Assembly: GCF_016583985.1 (NCBI RefSeq)
Contig: NZ_NRSD01000001.1
Span: 1 to 64,000, forward strand
Origin: Thiocapsa imhoffii
GTDB taxonomy: Bacteria > Pseudomonadota > Gammaproteobacteria > Chromatiales > Chromatiaceae
Reading direction: 5' to 3'
DNA length: 64,000 bases
Positions 37,597-47,571 of the stretch are shown piece after piece; position 1 is the first letter of the stretch; every line of letters begins with the position of its first letter. A program made the translations under genes and the position numbers. The notes under the pieces were generated by a model. That model did no database searches. It was not told the DNA's origin and was given only the letters and a program-made list of their open reading frames with translations.

Positions 37597-39586
37597 GCGC
37601 CCGCAGATCCTCTGGATCACCCTCCTCTTGTGCGCGGCCGCGGTGCCACTGGGGTGGCATCTGGCACCCCAGATCAGCGCCTTTTTCCTGGTGGTCGTCG
37701 CGATCCGGCTGGCCGCGCTGCGCTGGCCGGCGCTGCTGCCAGGGATCTGGCCGTTGATCGGTCTGACTCTGATTGGCGTGGCCAATGCACTCATCACCTA
37801 CCAGGGTTGGTCCGGTCAGAGTGCCGGGACCGCGCTCTTCATCTCGATGCTGGTGCTGAAGCTGATGGAGCTGCGCCGCAAGGGCGATCTTCGTCTGGTC
37901 GCGACCCTGATCGGTTTCCTCATCGTGGTGCAGTTCTTGTTCGACCAATCACCCCTGCTGGCGCTCTACCTCGCGGCGGTTGCCTTCGCGGTGGTGACCC
38001 TGCTGGTGGAGCTGAACATCGGGCTCGGCAGCCGTCGGCTGCGCGCCACCCTCGGGATCGCGGCGCGGCTGTCGCTCCAGGCCTTGCCGCTGACGCTGGT
38101 GCTCTTCGTTCTGTTTCCGCGTCTCAGTGCCCCGCTCTGGAGTCTGGGCCTCGACGGGGGACGGGGGATGACCGGGATGTCGGACAGCATGGAACCGGGT
38201 GCCATCAGCGAGTTGGTGCTCAACGGCGAACTCGCCTTCCGCGTGCGCTTCGACGCGTCCCCACCCTCGGCGGAACAGCTCTACTGGCGCGGGCCGGTGC
38301 TGTGGGAAACCGATGGGCGGCGCTGGACCCCGGGGAGCGAGGCGCTGCCCGATGCGGGCTTGCCGCACGCACTGGAGTCCGCCTCCGAGCATCTGCAATA
38401 TGAGGTGACCCTCGAACCGACTGATCAACGCTGGCTGTTTGCCCTGGATCTCCCTGAGACGGTCCCCGCCGAGGCGCACCTGAGCCCGGACTACCAGTTG
38501 CTGGCACGTGAGCCGATCACCTCGGCGAAACGCTATGTCGTGACCTCCGCACTGGCTTACCGCACCGCGCCCGCGGATCCGGCGCGGCAGGCCGCCGGTT
38601 TGCAACTGCCGCCCAACATCACCCCGCGCATGCGCCGCTTGGTGGAGCGCTGGCGGGGGCAGACGCAGGACGACTGGGCCTTGGTGCAAGCCGCCTTGAC
38701 CCATTTCAACCAGGAGGACTTCCATTACACCCTGCTGCCGCCCCGGCTGGGTGCGAATCCGACCGATGAGTTCCTCTTCGAGACCCGCCGGGGCTTTTGC
38801 GAACACTATGCCAACAGTTTCGTGGTCCTCATGCGCCTGGCCGGTATTCCGGCGCGGGTCGTGCTCGGTTATCTCGGGGGCGAACGCAACCGCGTCGGCG
38901 GTTATCACATGGTCTGGCAATCCGACGCCCACGCATGGGCGGAGGTCCTGATCGCGGGGCGCGGCTGGGTGCGGGTCGACCCAACCGCCGCGGTGAATCC
39001 GGCCCGGGTCGACAATCGGGGTGCCTCGCGGATGCTCGGTGCCAGTCCCTCGGTGCGCTTCACGCTCGAGCAGGCCGATGCCCTCGCCCGTTTCGCGCGC
39101 ACCCTGCGGCTGTTCGGGGACAGCCTCGACGCCGCTTGGCAGGATTGGGTGCTGGGGTTTTCGATCGAGGATCAACTGGCGGTGCTGGAGCGCCTGCGAC
39201 TCGGCGAACTGCGTGAATACGGTCTCGTCGTCCTGATGATCAGCACGGGCGCGCTGACCCTCGCCATCCTCGTCTTGGGCTCGATCCGCGAACGCCAGCG
39301 GGTCGCCCCGCTTGAGGCCGCCTACGCGCGTTTCTGCCAACGCCTTGCCCGGATCGGACTGGCCCGCCGCGCGCAGGAAGGGCCGCTGGATTATGGCCGA
39401 CGGGTCAGCCGCGCGCGACCGGATCTGGCGCCAGATGTCGCGCGGGTGCTCGAGATCTATCTCCCGGCACGCTATGGACCGGCGCCCGATCCGCAGGCCG
39501 CGGCGGCATTATCGCGCCTGCTGCGGGCCTTCCGACCGCGGCGGGTCGCGCCGCGAGCGGTCCGACCGGTGTCGCCGATGCCGTGA
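37559..39586 (+). CDS. DUF3488 and transglutaminase-like protein (TgpA type)
   Basis: The 675-residue membrane protein has five to six N-terminal helices (DUF3488, residues about 15-190). A periplasmic transglutaminase core follows with the expected triad: C414 in RRGFCEHYAN, H458 in SDAHAWAEV and D474 in VRVDPTAAV. A further membrane helix lies near 560-585 and a C-terminal cytoplasmic DUF4129-like tail follows. It is similar to TgpA of Pseudomonas. The overlap with DUF58 implies cotranscription with moxR. The substrate is unknown. Confidence 0.92.
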   Translation: MTMRSIPPSERPERPQILWITLLLCAAAVPLGWHLAPQISAFFLVVVAIRLAALRWPALLPGIWPLIGLTLIGVANALITYQGWSGQSAGTALFISMLVLKLMELRRKGDLRLVATLIGFLIVVQFLFDQSPLLALYLAAVAFAVVTLLVELNIGLGSRRLRATLGIAARLSLQALPLTLVLFVLFPRLSAPLWSLGLDGGRGMTGMSDSMEPGAISELVLNGELAFRVRFDASPPSAEQLYWRGPVLWETDGRRWTPGSEALPDAGLPHALESASEHLQYEVTLEPTDQRWLFALDLPETVPAEAHLSPDYQLLAREPITSAKRYVVTSALAYRTAPADPARQAAGLQLPPNITPRMRRLVERWRGQTQDDWALVQAALTHFNQEDFHYTLLPPRLGANPTDEFLFETRRGFCEHYANSFVVLMRLAGIPARVVLGYLGGERNRVGGYHMVWQSDAHAWAEVLIAGRGWVRVDPTAAVNPARVDNRGASRMLGASPSVRFTLEQADALARFARTLRLFGDSLDAAWQDWVLGFSIEDQLAVLERLRLGELREYGLVVLMISTGALTLAILVLGSIRERQRVAPLEAAYARFCQRLARIGLARRAQEGPLDYGRRVSRARPDLAPDVARVLEIYLPARYGPAPDPQAAAALSRLLRAFRPRRVAPRAVRPVSPMP

Positions 39587-39708
39587 TCGGCGCGCTGTCT
39601 TCAAGCCGCCCGCGATGGCCGCTCTGTCCGCATCCGTGGGATCCGGGACGGCGTGGCGAGCCTCGCCAGCGTCCTTGCCTCCCACGAGCCTGAATCAGGA
39701 ATCCTGGC

Positions 39709-41253
39709 ATGTCCTCCGCCATCGTCCTCGCCACCTTGAATGCTCGTTATGCGCATGCCTCCTTGGCCTTGCGCTATCTCCGCGCGAATCTGGGTGCCTT
39801 GCGTGAGGTCTGTGTGCTGCGTGAGTTCGTCGTGGGGGTGGCGCCCGAGGCCGTGGTGAGAGCGTTACTAGCGGAGCGTCCGCGGCTGATCGGCTTGTCG
39901 GTCGCCATCTGGAATGTTGTCCCCTTAACGCGGGTCGTGACCATGCTGAAGGCGGTCGCACCGGAGGTCGTGGTCGTGCTTGGTGGGCCCGAGGTTAGCC
40001 ACGAGGTCGCGGACCAGGAGATCTGCGCGCGCGCCGACTATGTGGTCACCGGCTGGGGCGAGGTGACCTTCGCGCGGTTGGCGGGCGCGATTCTCAATGG
40101 AGTCCGGCCCCTCGACCGGGTGCTGGCTGGCGAGCAGCCCTCGTTGGACCACATCATCCTGCCCGGGGCCGAGTTCTCCGAACAGGATTTGCGTCATCGC
40201 CGGCTCTATGTCGAGGCCTCGCGCGGTTGTCCCTTCCGCTGCGCCTTCTGTTTGTCCGCGCTCGACCGCACGGCCTGGCCGTTCCCAACCGCTCGGGTTT
40301 TGAGTGAATTGGGACAGCTCTACAGCCGCGGAGCACGTGCCTTCCGGTTCGTCGATCGCACCTTCAACCTCAATCTGGACCACGCGCTGGCGGTGCTGTC
40401 GTTCTTTCTGGAGCGGCTCGCGGCGGAGCCCGCGGAACCGCTGTTTCTGCATTTCGAACTCATTCCGGATCACCTGCCGGAACCGCTGAAGGCGATGTTG
40501 GCGGCTTTTCCCCCTGGTACCCTGCAGCTCGAGGTCGGTGTGCAGAGCTTCAATCCGAGGGTGCAAAGGCTGATCGCCCGTCGTCAGGACAATGCGCGCA
40601 CCGAGTACCATTTACGCTGGCTGCGCCAGGAGACGCACGCGCATCTGCACACGGATCTCATCCTGGGGCTGCCGGGGGAGGACGTCGCCTCCTTTGCGCA
40701 CGGGTTCGATCGGCTCGTGCGACTCGCCCCGCACGAGATCCAGGTTGGTCTCTTGAAGCGACTGCGGGGGACGCCAATCACTCATGACGCGGCGCGCTTC
40801 GGGATGCGCTTCCAAGCAATGCCGCCTTATGCCTTGATAGCCAACGATCTGATCGACGCGCCCATGCTGCAGCGGCTGGTTCGGTTCGCGCGCTACTGGG
40901 ATCTGATCGGCAATTCGGGGCGGTTTACCCAGACGCTGCCACTGTTATTGGCCGCGTCGCCGTTCACGCGCTTCTTGGAGTGCGTGGATGCACTCTATGC
41001 ACGCTTGGGCACCACCCATGGCATCGCCCTCGAACGACTCTATGAGGCCTTGCATGCCTGGTTGCTGGAGCACGGCGGTGACCCCCAGCAGATCACCGCC
41101 ACCTTGCTCAGCGATTATGCGGCCAGTGGGGCCCGTGGTCAGCTTGGCTTTGCGCCCGAGCGCGTCCGTCCAGCGCCAGCGCGCCGGGAGGATTCCGCGA
41201 CACCGGCCCGGCAACGCCGTCATCTCAGACCTCGGACGCGTTCCAATTGTTGA
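39709..41253 (+). CDS. B12-binding-domain radical SAM protein (DUF4080 type)
   Basis: The 514-residue protein has an N-terminal cobalamin-binding-like Rossmann domain (VVVVLGGPEVSHE near 90-105) and a radical SAM core with the cluster motif CPFRCAFC. A C-terminal DUF4080-like region follows. AGGA lies 9 bases before the ATG. Such proteins probably modify a metabolite or macromolecule, but the reaction is unknown. Its 3' end overlaps the convergent small gene by 29 bases. Confidence 0.88.
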   Translation: MSSAIVLATLNARYAHASLALRYLRANLGALREVCVLREFVVGVAPEAVVRALLAERPRLIGLSVAIWNVVPLTRVVTMLKAVAPEVVVVLGGPEVSHEVADQEICARADYVVTGWGEVTFARLAGAILNGVRPLDRVLAGEQPSLDHIILPGAEFSEQDLRHRRLYVEASRGCPFRCAFCLSALDRTAWPFPTARVLSELGQLYSRGARAFRFVDRTFNLNLDHALAVLSFFLERLAAEPAEPLFLHFELIPDHLPEPLKAMLAAFPPGTLQLEVGVQSFNPRVQRLIARRQDNARTEYHLRWLRQETHAHLHTDLILGLPGEDVASFAHGFDRLVRLAPHEIQVGLLKRLRGTPITHDAARFGMRFQAMPPYALIANDLIDAPMLQRLVRFARYWDLIGNSGRFTQTLPLLLAASPFTRFLECVDALYARLGTTHGIALERLYEALHAWLLEHGGDPQQITATLLSDYAASGARGQLGFAPERVRPAPARREDSATPARQRRHLRPRTRSNC

Positions 41254-41584
41254 ACGCGAGCAGCCAGGAGGAGAGCCCCGGGTTCGCGGCGCCCTGGGCC
41301 TGTAACGCCTCGCCGAGATCAATCATCAGGGAGCGAAATTCCCGGGTGTACTGGTTCCAGAGTGGCTCGGGTAACCCGGGGTTGTCGGCCATGGTCGCGG
41401 CGGCCAACGAGCCGGCACCGGCCCACCAGTCGTTCTGGTCGAGGGCACGGCGTCCGCGCTGCGGATCCTGCTCGAATCGTTCGACTTGATCCGCGACCCA
41501 GGCGGCACGAGGATGGTGCATGGCCTCGAGCAGCTCGGCGAGACGCGCCAGGGTTGCGAGGAGACGGGCATCGGATTCGATCAT
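41225..41584 (-). CDS. hypothetical protein, 119 residues
   Basis: From ATG 41584, with AGGGGG about 8 bases upstream, the frame encodes an acidic, Trp-rich helical protein: RAAWVADQVERFEQDP, DNPGLPEPLWNQYTREF and a C-terminal WLLAFNNWNASEV. No signal peptide or membrane helix is seen. The good ribosome site and natural composition argue that it is real, although it overlaps the end of the convergent radical SAM gene. I do not recognise the family. Confidence 0.7.
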   Translation of the reverse strand: MIESDARLLATLARLAELLEAMHHPRAAWVADQVERFEQDPQRGRRALDQNDWWAGAGSLAAATMADNPGLPEPLWNQYTREFRSLMIDLGEALQAQGAANPGLSSWLLAFNNWNASEV

Positions 41585-41653
41585 CGTGATCCCCCTGGGA
41601 ATATCACTCGTTGAGACGATGGCGCACGGAATCTGGAGAAAAGGTGAAGAGCG

Positions 41654-42700
41654 ATGCGGTCGGAATTGTCCATACGAACACTGCAGGAACGTGACTATCC
41701 CATCTGGAACCAGCTGGTCGCGGAAGCGGAGTGCGGGAGTGTCTACGCGCTGCCAGCCTATCTCGAGGTCCTCGCGCAGGTCACCGATGCCGACTTCAGG
41801 ATCCTGGGCGTCTTCAAGGGCGATGAGTGCGTGGGTGGCATGCCGCTCTATCTCTCCCGTTGCGGATTCGGGCGCGTGGCCGCGAATCGGTTGCTGCTCT
41901 ACTATCACAGCCCGGTGGTGCGTGATGCGGTCACCAAGAGTCCCGCGGAGCGCACCGCGCGCCAGCTGGCGATCCTCGCGACCCTTGAGGAGGCCCTGCG
42001 GCAGGTCGACTGCCTGCATCTGCTCTTGCATGTCCGCCATCCGCTCGCGGATCTGCGCCCGTTCCTGAACACGGCCTGGCAGGTCAGCCTGAATTATAGT
42101 TATGTGGTCGACATCGGGGATCTCGAGGTGGCCTGGTCGCGGGTGCATCGGAATCTGAGGCGCTTGATCACACGCGCCACGCGGCAGGGTTTGGTGGTCA
42201 CTCAGGACGATGACTTCGAGAGTTTCTATCGGCTCCATCAGCAGACGCACGAACGCAAGGGTGCGCCCTTGTACCTGCCGCGCCCGGCGTTTCAAACCTA
42301 TCTGCAACAGTTGCAGGCACGCGATCTCTGTCGGCTGTTTCACGCCCGCTTACCCGATGGGCGGGCCGTGGCGACCCAGTTGGTCCTGACCGGTCCGCAT
42401 CCGGTGACCCACACCGTCTGCGCCGGTGCCGATGCCGCCTATCTCAACCTGGGGAGCACCCCCTTCTTGCGTTGGCGGGTTTTCGAGGCCCTCTCCGCCG
42501 CGGGGGCAAGGGCCAATGACCTGACCGATGCCGCGCTGAACGACGTGACGCGGTTCAAGAGTCAACTCGGTGGCGAGCTGGTGCGCAATACCCTGGTGAC
42601 GCGCACCGGCAACCGGCTCTTCGGTCTCTACCGTTTCGGCCTGCGGGCGCGACGACGAACCGGTCATCTGCTCCGCCGCTGGCGCCTGCGTCGCCACTGA
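41654..42700 (+). CDS. FemAB-like GNAT-fold acyltransferase
   Basis: The 348-residue protein has two GNAT-like halves of the FemAB/Acetyltransf_6 (BioF2-like) type. Segments such as RNLRRLITRATRQGL, FYRLHQQTHERKG and NLGSTPFLRWRVFEAL match proteins often annotated as FemAB, some linked to PEP-CTERM/exopolysaccharide loci. No such locus is visible here. It diverges from the hypothetical gene at 41584 and converges on the acyl-CoA synthetase gene. The substrate is unknown. Confidence 0.8.
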   Translation: MRSELSIRTLQERDYPIWNQLVAEAECGSVYALPAYLEVLAQVTDADFRILGVFKGDECVGGMPLYLSRCGFGRVAANRLLLYYHSPVVRDAVTKSPAERTARQLAILATLEEALRQVDCLHLLLHVRHPLADLRPFLNTAWQVSLNYSYVVDIGDLEVAWSRVHRNLRRLITRATRQGLVVTQDDDFESFYRLHQQTHERKGAPLYLPRPAFQTYLQQLQARDLCRLFHARLPDGRAVATQLVLTGPHPVTHTVCAGADAAYLNLGSTPFLRWRVFEALSAAGARANDLTDAALNDVTRFKSQLGGELVRNTLVTRTGNRLFGLYRFGLRARRRTGHLLRRWRLRRH

Positions 42701-42722
42701 GCCGCGCTCGCCCCGGCGTCAC

Positions 42723-44609
42723 TCAGTTGTAGAGTTCCGCGATGGTCTGCGCGAAACGGGCCTCCAAGGCCGGGCGCTTGAGCTTCATCGTGGGCGTGAG
42801 CAACCCTTCATCGATCGTCCAGGGCGTGAGGCTGAGGTGGAGCGCACGGGCCTGCGCATAGGCGGGAAAGGCCTCAAGGAGACGGTTCACACGGGTCTGG
42901 ACCAGCGCGCGGATCGCGGGGCTCGCCAGTGCGGCCGGCATGTCGGGATCGAGACCCTGTGACTCGGCCAGCGCACGCCAAGGTGCGGGGGCCAGCACCA
43001 AGAGCACGGCGATGTAGGGTTGTCCCTCGCCGACCACCATGGCCTGATCGATCAGCGGGTCCATGGTCAAGGCGTTCTCCAGATCGGCAGGTGGAATCTT
43101 CTCGCCGGTGGAGGTGACCAGAATCTCCTTGAGCCGGCCGCGAATCGCGATCCAGCCGTCGCGGATCTCACCAATGTCGCCGGTATCCAACCAGCCATCC
43201 GGGTCCAGGACGGTTGCCGTGGCCTCAGGCTGACGCCAGTAGCCTGACATGACGTTGGGTCCTTGGACCTGGAGAACGTCCCCTGGGCCGAGCCGGACCC
43301 GCACTCCAGGGAGCGCACGGCCCACCCAGCCGGGTCTGAAGTCCGCGGGTGCGCAGTTGCTCACCACCGGTCCGGCCTCGGTGAGTCCGTACCCTTCGGT
43401 CAGGGGAAGGCCGAGACCGACGAAACAGCGGGCAACCGTTGCCGATAAGGGTGCCCCGCCGCTGACGGCGACCCGCATGCGCCCGCCGAGACGCGCGAGC
43501 ACGGGAGCGGCGACGAGACGCTGTAGGAGACGCCAGCGCAGGCGATCCCACGCCTGCGGCTTGGGGCACCGATCTCCCGCGGCCTCGAAGCGTTGCCAGC
43601 CCAGCACCATCGTCTGTTCGAAGAGCCACCGCTTCAACCCGCGTTCACCGAGCTTTGCCTGGATGGCGTGGTAGATCTTGTCGTAGAAGCGGGGCACGGA
43701 CAGCAGCACCGTCGGTCGGACACTGATGAGATCCTCGCGTAACTGAGCGACCGAGCGTGCATGGGCGACACGGCACCCGGCCATCATGGGGAGGTAATAG
43801 CCCACGGTCCGTTCGAAGGCATGCGCCAGCGGCAGGAAGGAGAGAAACACATCACTCGGCCGCGCCGGGATGCGCTGCAAGACCGCCGCAGCATTGGTTA
43901 GGATGTTGTGGTGCGACAGCATCACCCCCTTGGGTGGCCCGGTGGTCCCCGAGGTGTAGACCAGGGTCGCCACGGCATGAGGATCCACGACGCTGACGGG
44001 CGCTGAGGCGCTCGCGTGCTCATCTTCGCTGTGGGTCGGTAACCAGTCGGCGAGCCGGCGCACCCGTGGGTCGGTGGGTGCGCTGGCCTCGCCGTGCTGG
44101 CAGACCAGACGCTGCACGCGGGCCAACCCGTCCGGGTGCCGTGCGGCGATTGCCGCCCACCGCGACGCTTGATCCAAAACCAGCACACGGGCATCGGAGT
44201 CGGCCAGGATATGGGCGAGATTGCCAGGGCTATCGGTCGTGTAGAGGGGAACGGTGATCAGACCGAGCCCAAGCGACGCGAGATCGAAACACACCCAATC
44301 GAGGCCGTTCGGCAGACTGACGGCGACCCGATCTCCCGGCTCAAGGCCTTCACGCGCCAAGCCCAGCCGCCAGCGCGCCACCTGTTCGGCGAGGGTCTGC
44401 CAATCAAGATCTTGCCACCCGGCTGGGCCGAACACGCGATAGGCAACGCGCCGTGGCGTCAGTTCGACACGCCGCTGGAAGAGTCCCGGGAGGGTCCGGG
44501 CCTGCGCGGGTGAGATCATCTCCCCTGCGTCGACCGTCTCTTCGGGCTGCGCCGCGGCCACTGCTCCAGTGGCGTGGCGTGGTGTTGGTGGTGTTGCTCG
44601 CTGCGTCAT
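42723..44609 (-). CDS. AMP-dependent long-chain acyl-CoA synthetase
   Basis: The 628-residue protein activates a carboxylic acid, probably a long-chain fatty acid, via an acyl-adenylate to the CoA thioester. Key motifs are the P-loop LVYTSGTTGPPKGVMLSHHN, the segment GYGLTEAGPV and the C-terminal DGWLDTGDIGEI with the hinge KEILVTSTGEKIPP. It is close to the FadD15-type long-chain ligases. It is monocistronic, 281 bases downstream of the DUF4350 gene; that gap holds only a weak TATACT -10-like site on its strand near 44830. Confidence 0.92.
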   Translation of the reverse strand: MTQRATPPTPRHATGAVAAAQPEETVDAGEMISPAQARTLPGLFQRRVELTPRRVAYRVFGPAGWQDLDWQTLAEQVARWRLGLAREGLEPGDRVAVSLPNGLDWVCFDLASLGLGLITVPLYTTDSPGNLAHILADSDARVLVLDQASRWAAIAARHPDGLARVQRLVCQHGEASAPTDPRVRRLADWLPTHSEDEHASASAPVSVVDPHAVATLVYTSGTTGPPKGVMLSHHNILTNAAAVLQRIPARPSDVFLSFLPLAHAFERTVGYYLPMMAGCRVAHARSVAQLREDLISVRPTVLLSVPRFYDKIYHAIQAKLGERGLKRWLFEQTMVLGWQRFEAAGDRCPKPQAWDRLRWRLLQRLVAAPVLARLGGRMRVAVSGGAPLSATVARCFVGLGLPLTEGYGLTEAGPVVSNCAPADFRPGWVGRALPGVRVRLGPGDVLQVQGPNVMSGYWRQPEATATVLDPDGWLDTGDIGEIRDGWIAIRGRLKEILVTSTGEKIPPADLENALTMDPLIDQAMVVGEGQPYIAVLLVLAPAPWRALAESQGLDPDMPAALASPAIRALVQTRVNRLLEAFPAYAQARALHLSLTPWTIDEGLLTPTMKLKRPALEARFAQTIAELYN

Positions 44610-44890
44610 CAGTGCCTCTCCGCGAGCGGGCCGTATCCTGAGCGGACTCGGCTGTCCGTGCGGGATGGGTGAGGCTGGACTCAGGCGGCCCGCCGCGTCC
44701 GTTGCGTGCGCTCACGCGGGTTCGGCTCACTGCGTATCGGGGTGAATGCCTCTGATCGGCGAGACCTCCAGACGGTCTTTGAGTGTGCTGCTGACGGCGC
44801 AGTGGCCAGGATTCATCGACTTACAACCCAGTATAGTCGACGTCAGAGGAGCGTGCTGGTGTGGGGCCAGACGCCAGCACGGATGCGGCG

Positions 44891-46066
44891 TCAGTGTCCC
44901 CGTGGGCTGCGGCGAGCCTCCAACATGTCGTGCAGTCGCGTGCTCACACGCACGAAGGCGCCGGGGTCGGTGGGATGGTCCTGGAGGGCTTGGACGATCT
45001 CCTCCTCCGGGACGTGCAGCGTCTCGGCGAGACGGCGCGCCAGGTGTGGCTCATCCGGCGAGCTGGATGGTGCGCGGCTGCGCTCCCGCCAGCAGGCCCG
45101 GACGCGGCGCCGGGTTGGTGCCAGGAGCGCCTCGATCGCCCGGTGGCGCCAGAGAAAATCGGCGCTGGCCTCCAAGTGCTCCATGAGATCGTGTCGGTCG
45201 CGGCTTGGCACCTCCTGCAAGGGTCCGAGCCGACCGCCCAGTGACCACACCCATACCAGCAGGCAGAGCGCCCCCGAGATCAGGGCGAGCGGTGCCGCCG
45301 ACCAGAGCAGACGACCCAAGGTGGGGGTCTCGCGGGTATCGAGCAGCCAAATCACCCGTCCGGCTTGCGCTGGGGCGAGGAGGCGTGCGGTGAAGAGGGC
45401 GTGATCCAGCTCGCCGATGGCTGTATTGGTCATGAAGTGCCCATCAGCGAGGACTGTGAGCGTCCCTTCGCCCTGTTCGCGTTCGATGAGGAAGAGACGT
45501 TCATCCTGTTCAAGCACGCGGTCCGTGGCGCGCGCTCCACCCAACGTGATCCGATCGGACCAGGTGACGCGCAGCGGGGCAGAGCCGGCGGGATCCGGGA
45601 TGTTCACCAGGACGTTCACCGCGCCCCGCGGGCTGGGGTTGATGTGCAGATCCAGGTCGAAGTGCGCCAGCACGGCCGCGCTGTGCGTGTGATCCGCGGC
45701 GGTGATGGGGGCGGCGGGATCCCGGGTCACCATCAGCACCAGCCGGCCCCCCGCCTGGATCCAGTCGTCAAGCGCCGCGAGCTGCTCGTGTGACAGCGCG
45801 CGCGCCTCGGTGACCAAGAGGGTGTCGCCCGGCGGTGGCAGTCGGCGCAACCGCGCGCCGGCGTGATCACGTGCGACCGGCAGCTCGAGACGGGCCAAAA
45901 AACGCTCGGCGGCCAGCAGCGGATCACGCCGTGCGCTGTCCGATGGGCCCAGTTCGATCTCGATCGTTTGCGGCTCGAGCCGCGTGAAGACGCCAGCCAC
46001 GGCGACCAGGAGACTCAACAGGACGCCGGTCACGGCCAGGACCAGAAGGCGACGCTCGGCGCTCAC
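44891..46066 (-). CDS. DUF4350-domain membrane protein
   Basis: Translation most likely starts at the GTG at 46066, which overlaps the stop of the upstream gene (GTGA); a longer frame upstream is shadow. The roughly 391-residue protein has an N-terminal membrane helix and a DUF4350 region related to the GATase/ABC-auxiliary fold (VTEARALSHEQLAALDDWIQAGGRLVLMV). A second membrane helix lies near 268-290 with a cytoplasmic helical tail. It is the last gene of the RDD-SpoIIM-DUF4129-DUF4350 group. Confidence 0.85.
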   Translation of the reverse strand: MSAERRLLVLAVTGVLLSLLVAVAGVFTRLEPQTIEIELGPSDSARRDPLLAAERFLARLELPVARDHAGARLRRLPPPGDTLLVTEARALSHEQLAALDDWIQAGGRLVLMVTRDPAAPITAADHTHSAAVLAHFDLDLHINPSPRGAVNVLVNIPDPAGSAPLRVTWSDRITLGGARATDRVLEQDERLFLIEREQGEGTLTVLADGHFMTNTAIGELDHALFTARLLAPAQAGRVIWLLDTRETPTLGRLLWSAAPLALISGALCLLVWVWSLGGRLGPLQEVPSRDRHDLMEHLEASADFLWRHRAIEALLAPTRRRVRACWRERSRAPSSSPDEPHLARRLAETLHVPEEEIVQALQDHPTDPGAFVRVSTRLHDMLEARRSPRGH

Positions 46067-47571
46067 AGTCGCGTGCGGGGCGTGGTGGTGGGCGATGCCC
46101 GGGTGGTCTCGCGACGACCGAGCACCTGACACCAGCCATCGAACAGCTGTCTCACCAGGCGCGCATCGGGTTCGCGCCGACCATAGGCGACCAGACGCCA
46201 GTGTGCGATCACGCGTGTGACGAGCGCCGCGGACGCGGCGGGCAGGCGCGCGCGTGCGCCGCTCAGACAATCACCCTCGGTCGCACCCGGTGACAGTCTC
46301 GGTCCCAGTCGCGACACCTCGGCCAGCATCCAACCGTAGAGTCGCGCGAGTGCGGCGCGCGCCTGTTCCGCGTCCAAGAGGGCGCGAATCCGCGTCGCGC
46401 TCTCCTCCGGGACAACCGGGTCCGGGGCCTGGCCGAACCAGGTCGGCAAGGCGTTGGGTACGGGATGAGGCGGTCGCCGCAGACGCCGCCGCCAGTCGTG
46501 GGCGAGGCGCACCACCAAGCCGGCGAGGATCAGGAGCACGAGGGCGAGCGCCAGCCATTTCAACGCGGTGGCCAACAAGAGCATCCAGGTGCGCACGCCA
46601 GGTGACCAGGCGCGTTCGGCGGGATTGTCCGCGTCGGTGGCGCCTGGTGGCAGCCAGAGGGTCACGTCCAGACGACTGCCGAAATCCTCATCGGCGAGGA
46701 TCTCCTGGATGAGGGTCTGCGCCTGGTCCGGATCCAGCTTGGTGACGGCCATCGCGTCTCCGCTCGCCAGCGTCGTGCACAGGCCGATTAGGGTCAGTCC
46801 CGCCAGGGTACCTGGGCGCGGGACGCGGCCTGAGGTCGGTGGCGTTGAGTGTGCACGGCGGAAGGCCACCTCCAAGTCCCAGGCCTCTAGCTCGGTGCGT
46901 CGTGTCAGATAGAGTGCGAACCCGGCGCAGACATAGACGGGTGCGATCACGGAGAAGGCCAGCAGATACAGCAACGCGCTGAGCCAATCGAGCCAGGACC
47001 CCGCGCCCAGGACAAGCGCGGCGAGATCGATTCTGACGAGCTCCCGCGGGATGAGGAAGACGAGTGTCAGCAACAGGCCGAGCCAGAGAATCGCTTCGAA
47101 GTGATAGCACAGGATGGTCAACCACCGCGGCGCGCTCTGATGCAGGGATAATACCCGCCGGCGCTGGCGTCCTGGCTCCCCACGCAGACCCTCGACGATG
47201 GTGACGGGCATCAGGAAGGCGCGGCGCAGACTCAGCCGGCGCCACAACAGGAGCGGCAGGAGCGCGCGCGACATGGCCGTTCGCACCACCGCGTGGGTGG
47301 CTGACCAGGGCGGTTGCGCGCCGAGCAGGGCGCGACTCGCCCAGAAGAGCAACGGGGCCTCGTACAAGGGTTTACACCACCAGAGGGCAAGCAACCACAG
47401 ATCGGCCCGCCCACCACTGATCAGGGCCAGGAAGAGGGCATAAGGCAGTGCGGTCACCCACCAGAGGAACCAGAGTGGGAGGAACCAGACACGCGCCATG
47501 GCAAATCCCAGGTCGATCCCTTCCCAGGATCGCCGGGGGCGCAGGACCGAGGACACGTGATCAAGCTGCAT
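46063..47571 (-). CDS. DUF4129-domain membrane protein
   Basis: The start is taken as ATG 47571 (MQLDHVSSVLRPRRSWEGIDLG), which overlaps the SpoIIM-like gene by 11 bases. The protein has about 502 residues with several membrane helices in the N-terminal two-thirds, a further helix near 365-385 and a C-terminal DUF4129 domain (ALARLYGWMLAEVSR). DUF4129 proteins occur beside MoxR/DUF58/transglutaminase genes; its function is unknown. Confidence 0.82.
   Translation of the reverse strand: MQLDHVSSVLRPRRSWEGIDLGFAMARVWFLPLWFLWWVTALPYALFLALISGGRADLWLLALWWCKPLYEAPLLFWASRALLGAQPPWSATHAVVRTAMSRALLPLLLWRRLSLRRAFLMPVTIVEGLRGEPGRQRRRVLSLHQSAPRWLTILCYHFEAILWLGLLLTLVFLIPRELVRIDLAALVLGAGSWLDWLSALLYLLAFSVIAPVYVCAGFALYLTRRTELEAWDLEVAFRRAHSTPPTSGRVPRPGTLAGLTLIGLCTTLASGDAMAVTKLDPDQAQTLIQEILADEDFGSRLDVTLWLPPGATDADNPAERAWSPGVRTWMLLLATALKWLALALVLLILAGLVVRLAHDWRRRLRRPPHPVPNALPTWFGQAPDPVVPEESATRIRALLDAEQARAALARLYGWMLAEVSRLGPRLSPGATEGDCLSGARARLPAASAALVTRVIAHWRLVAYGRREPDARLVRQLFDGWCQVLGRRETTRASPTTTPRTRL

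Noticed and set aside
37949..39340. 463-residue open frame on the - strand opposite the transglutaminase gene
   Set aside because: The + strand encodes a full membrane protein with a Cys-His-Asp triad; the antisense frame has no domain.
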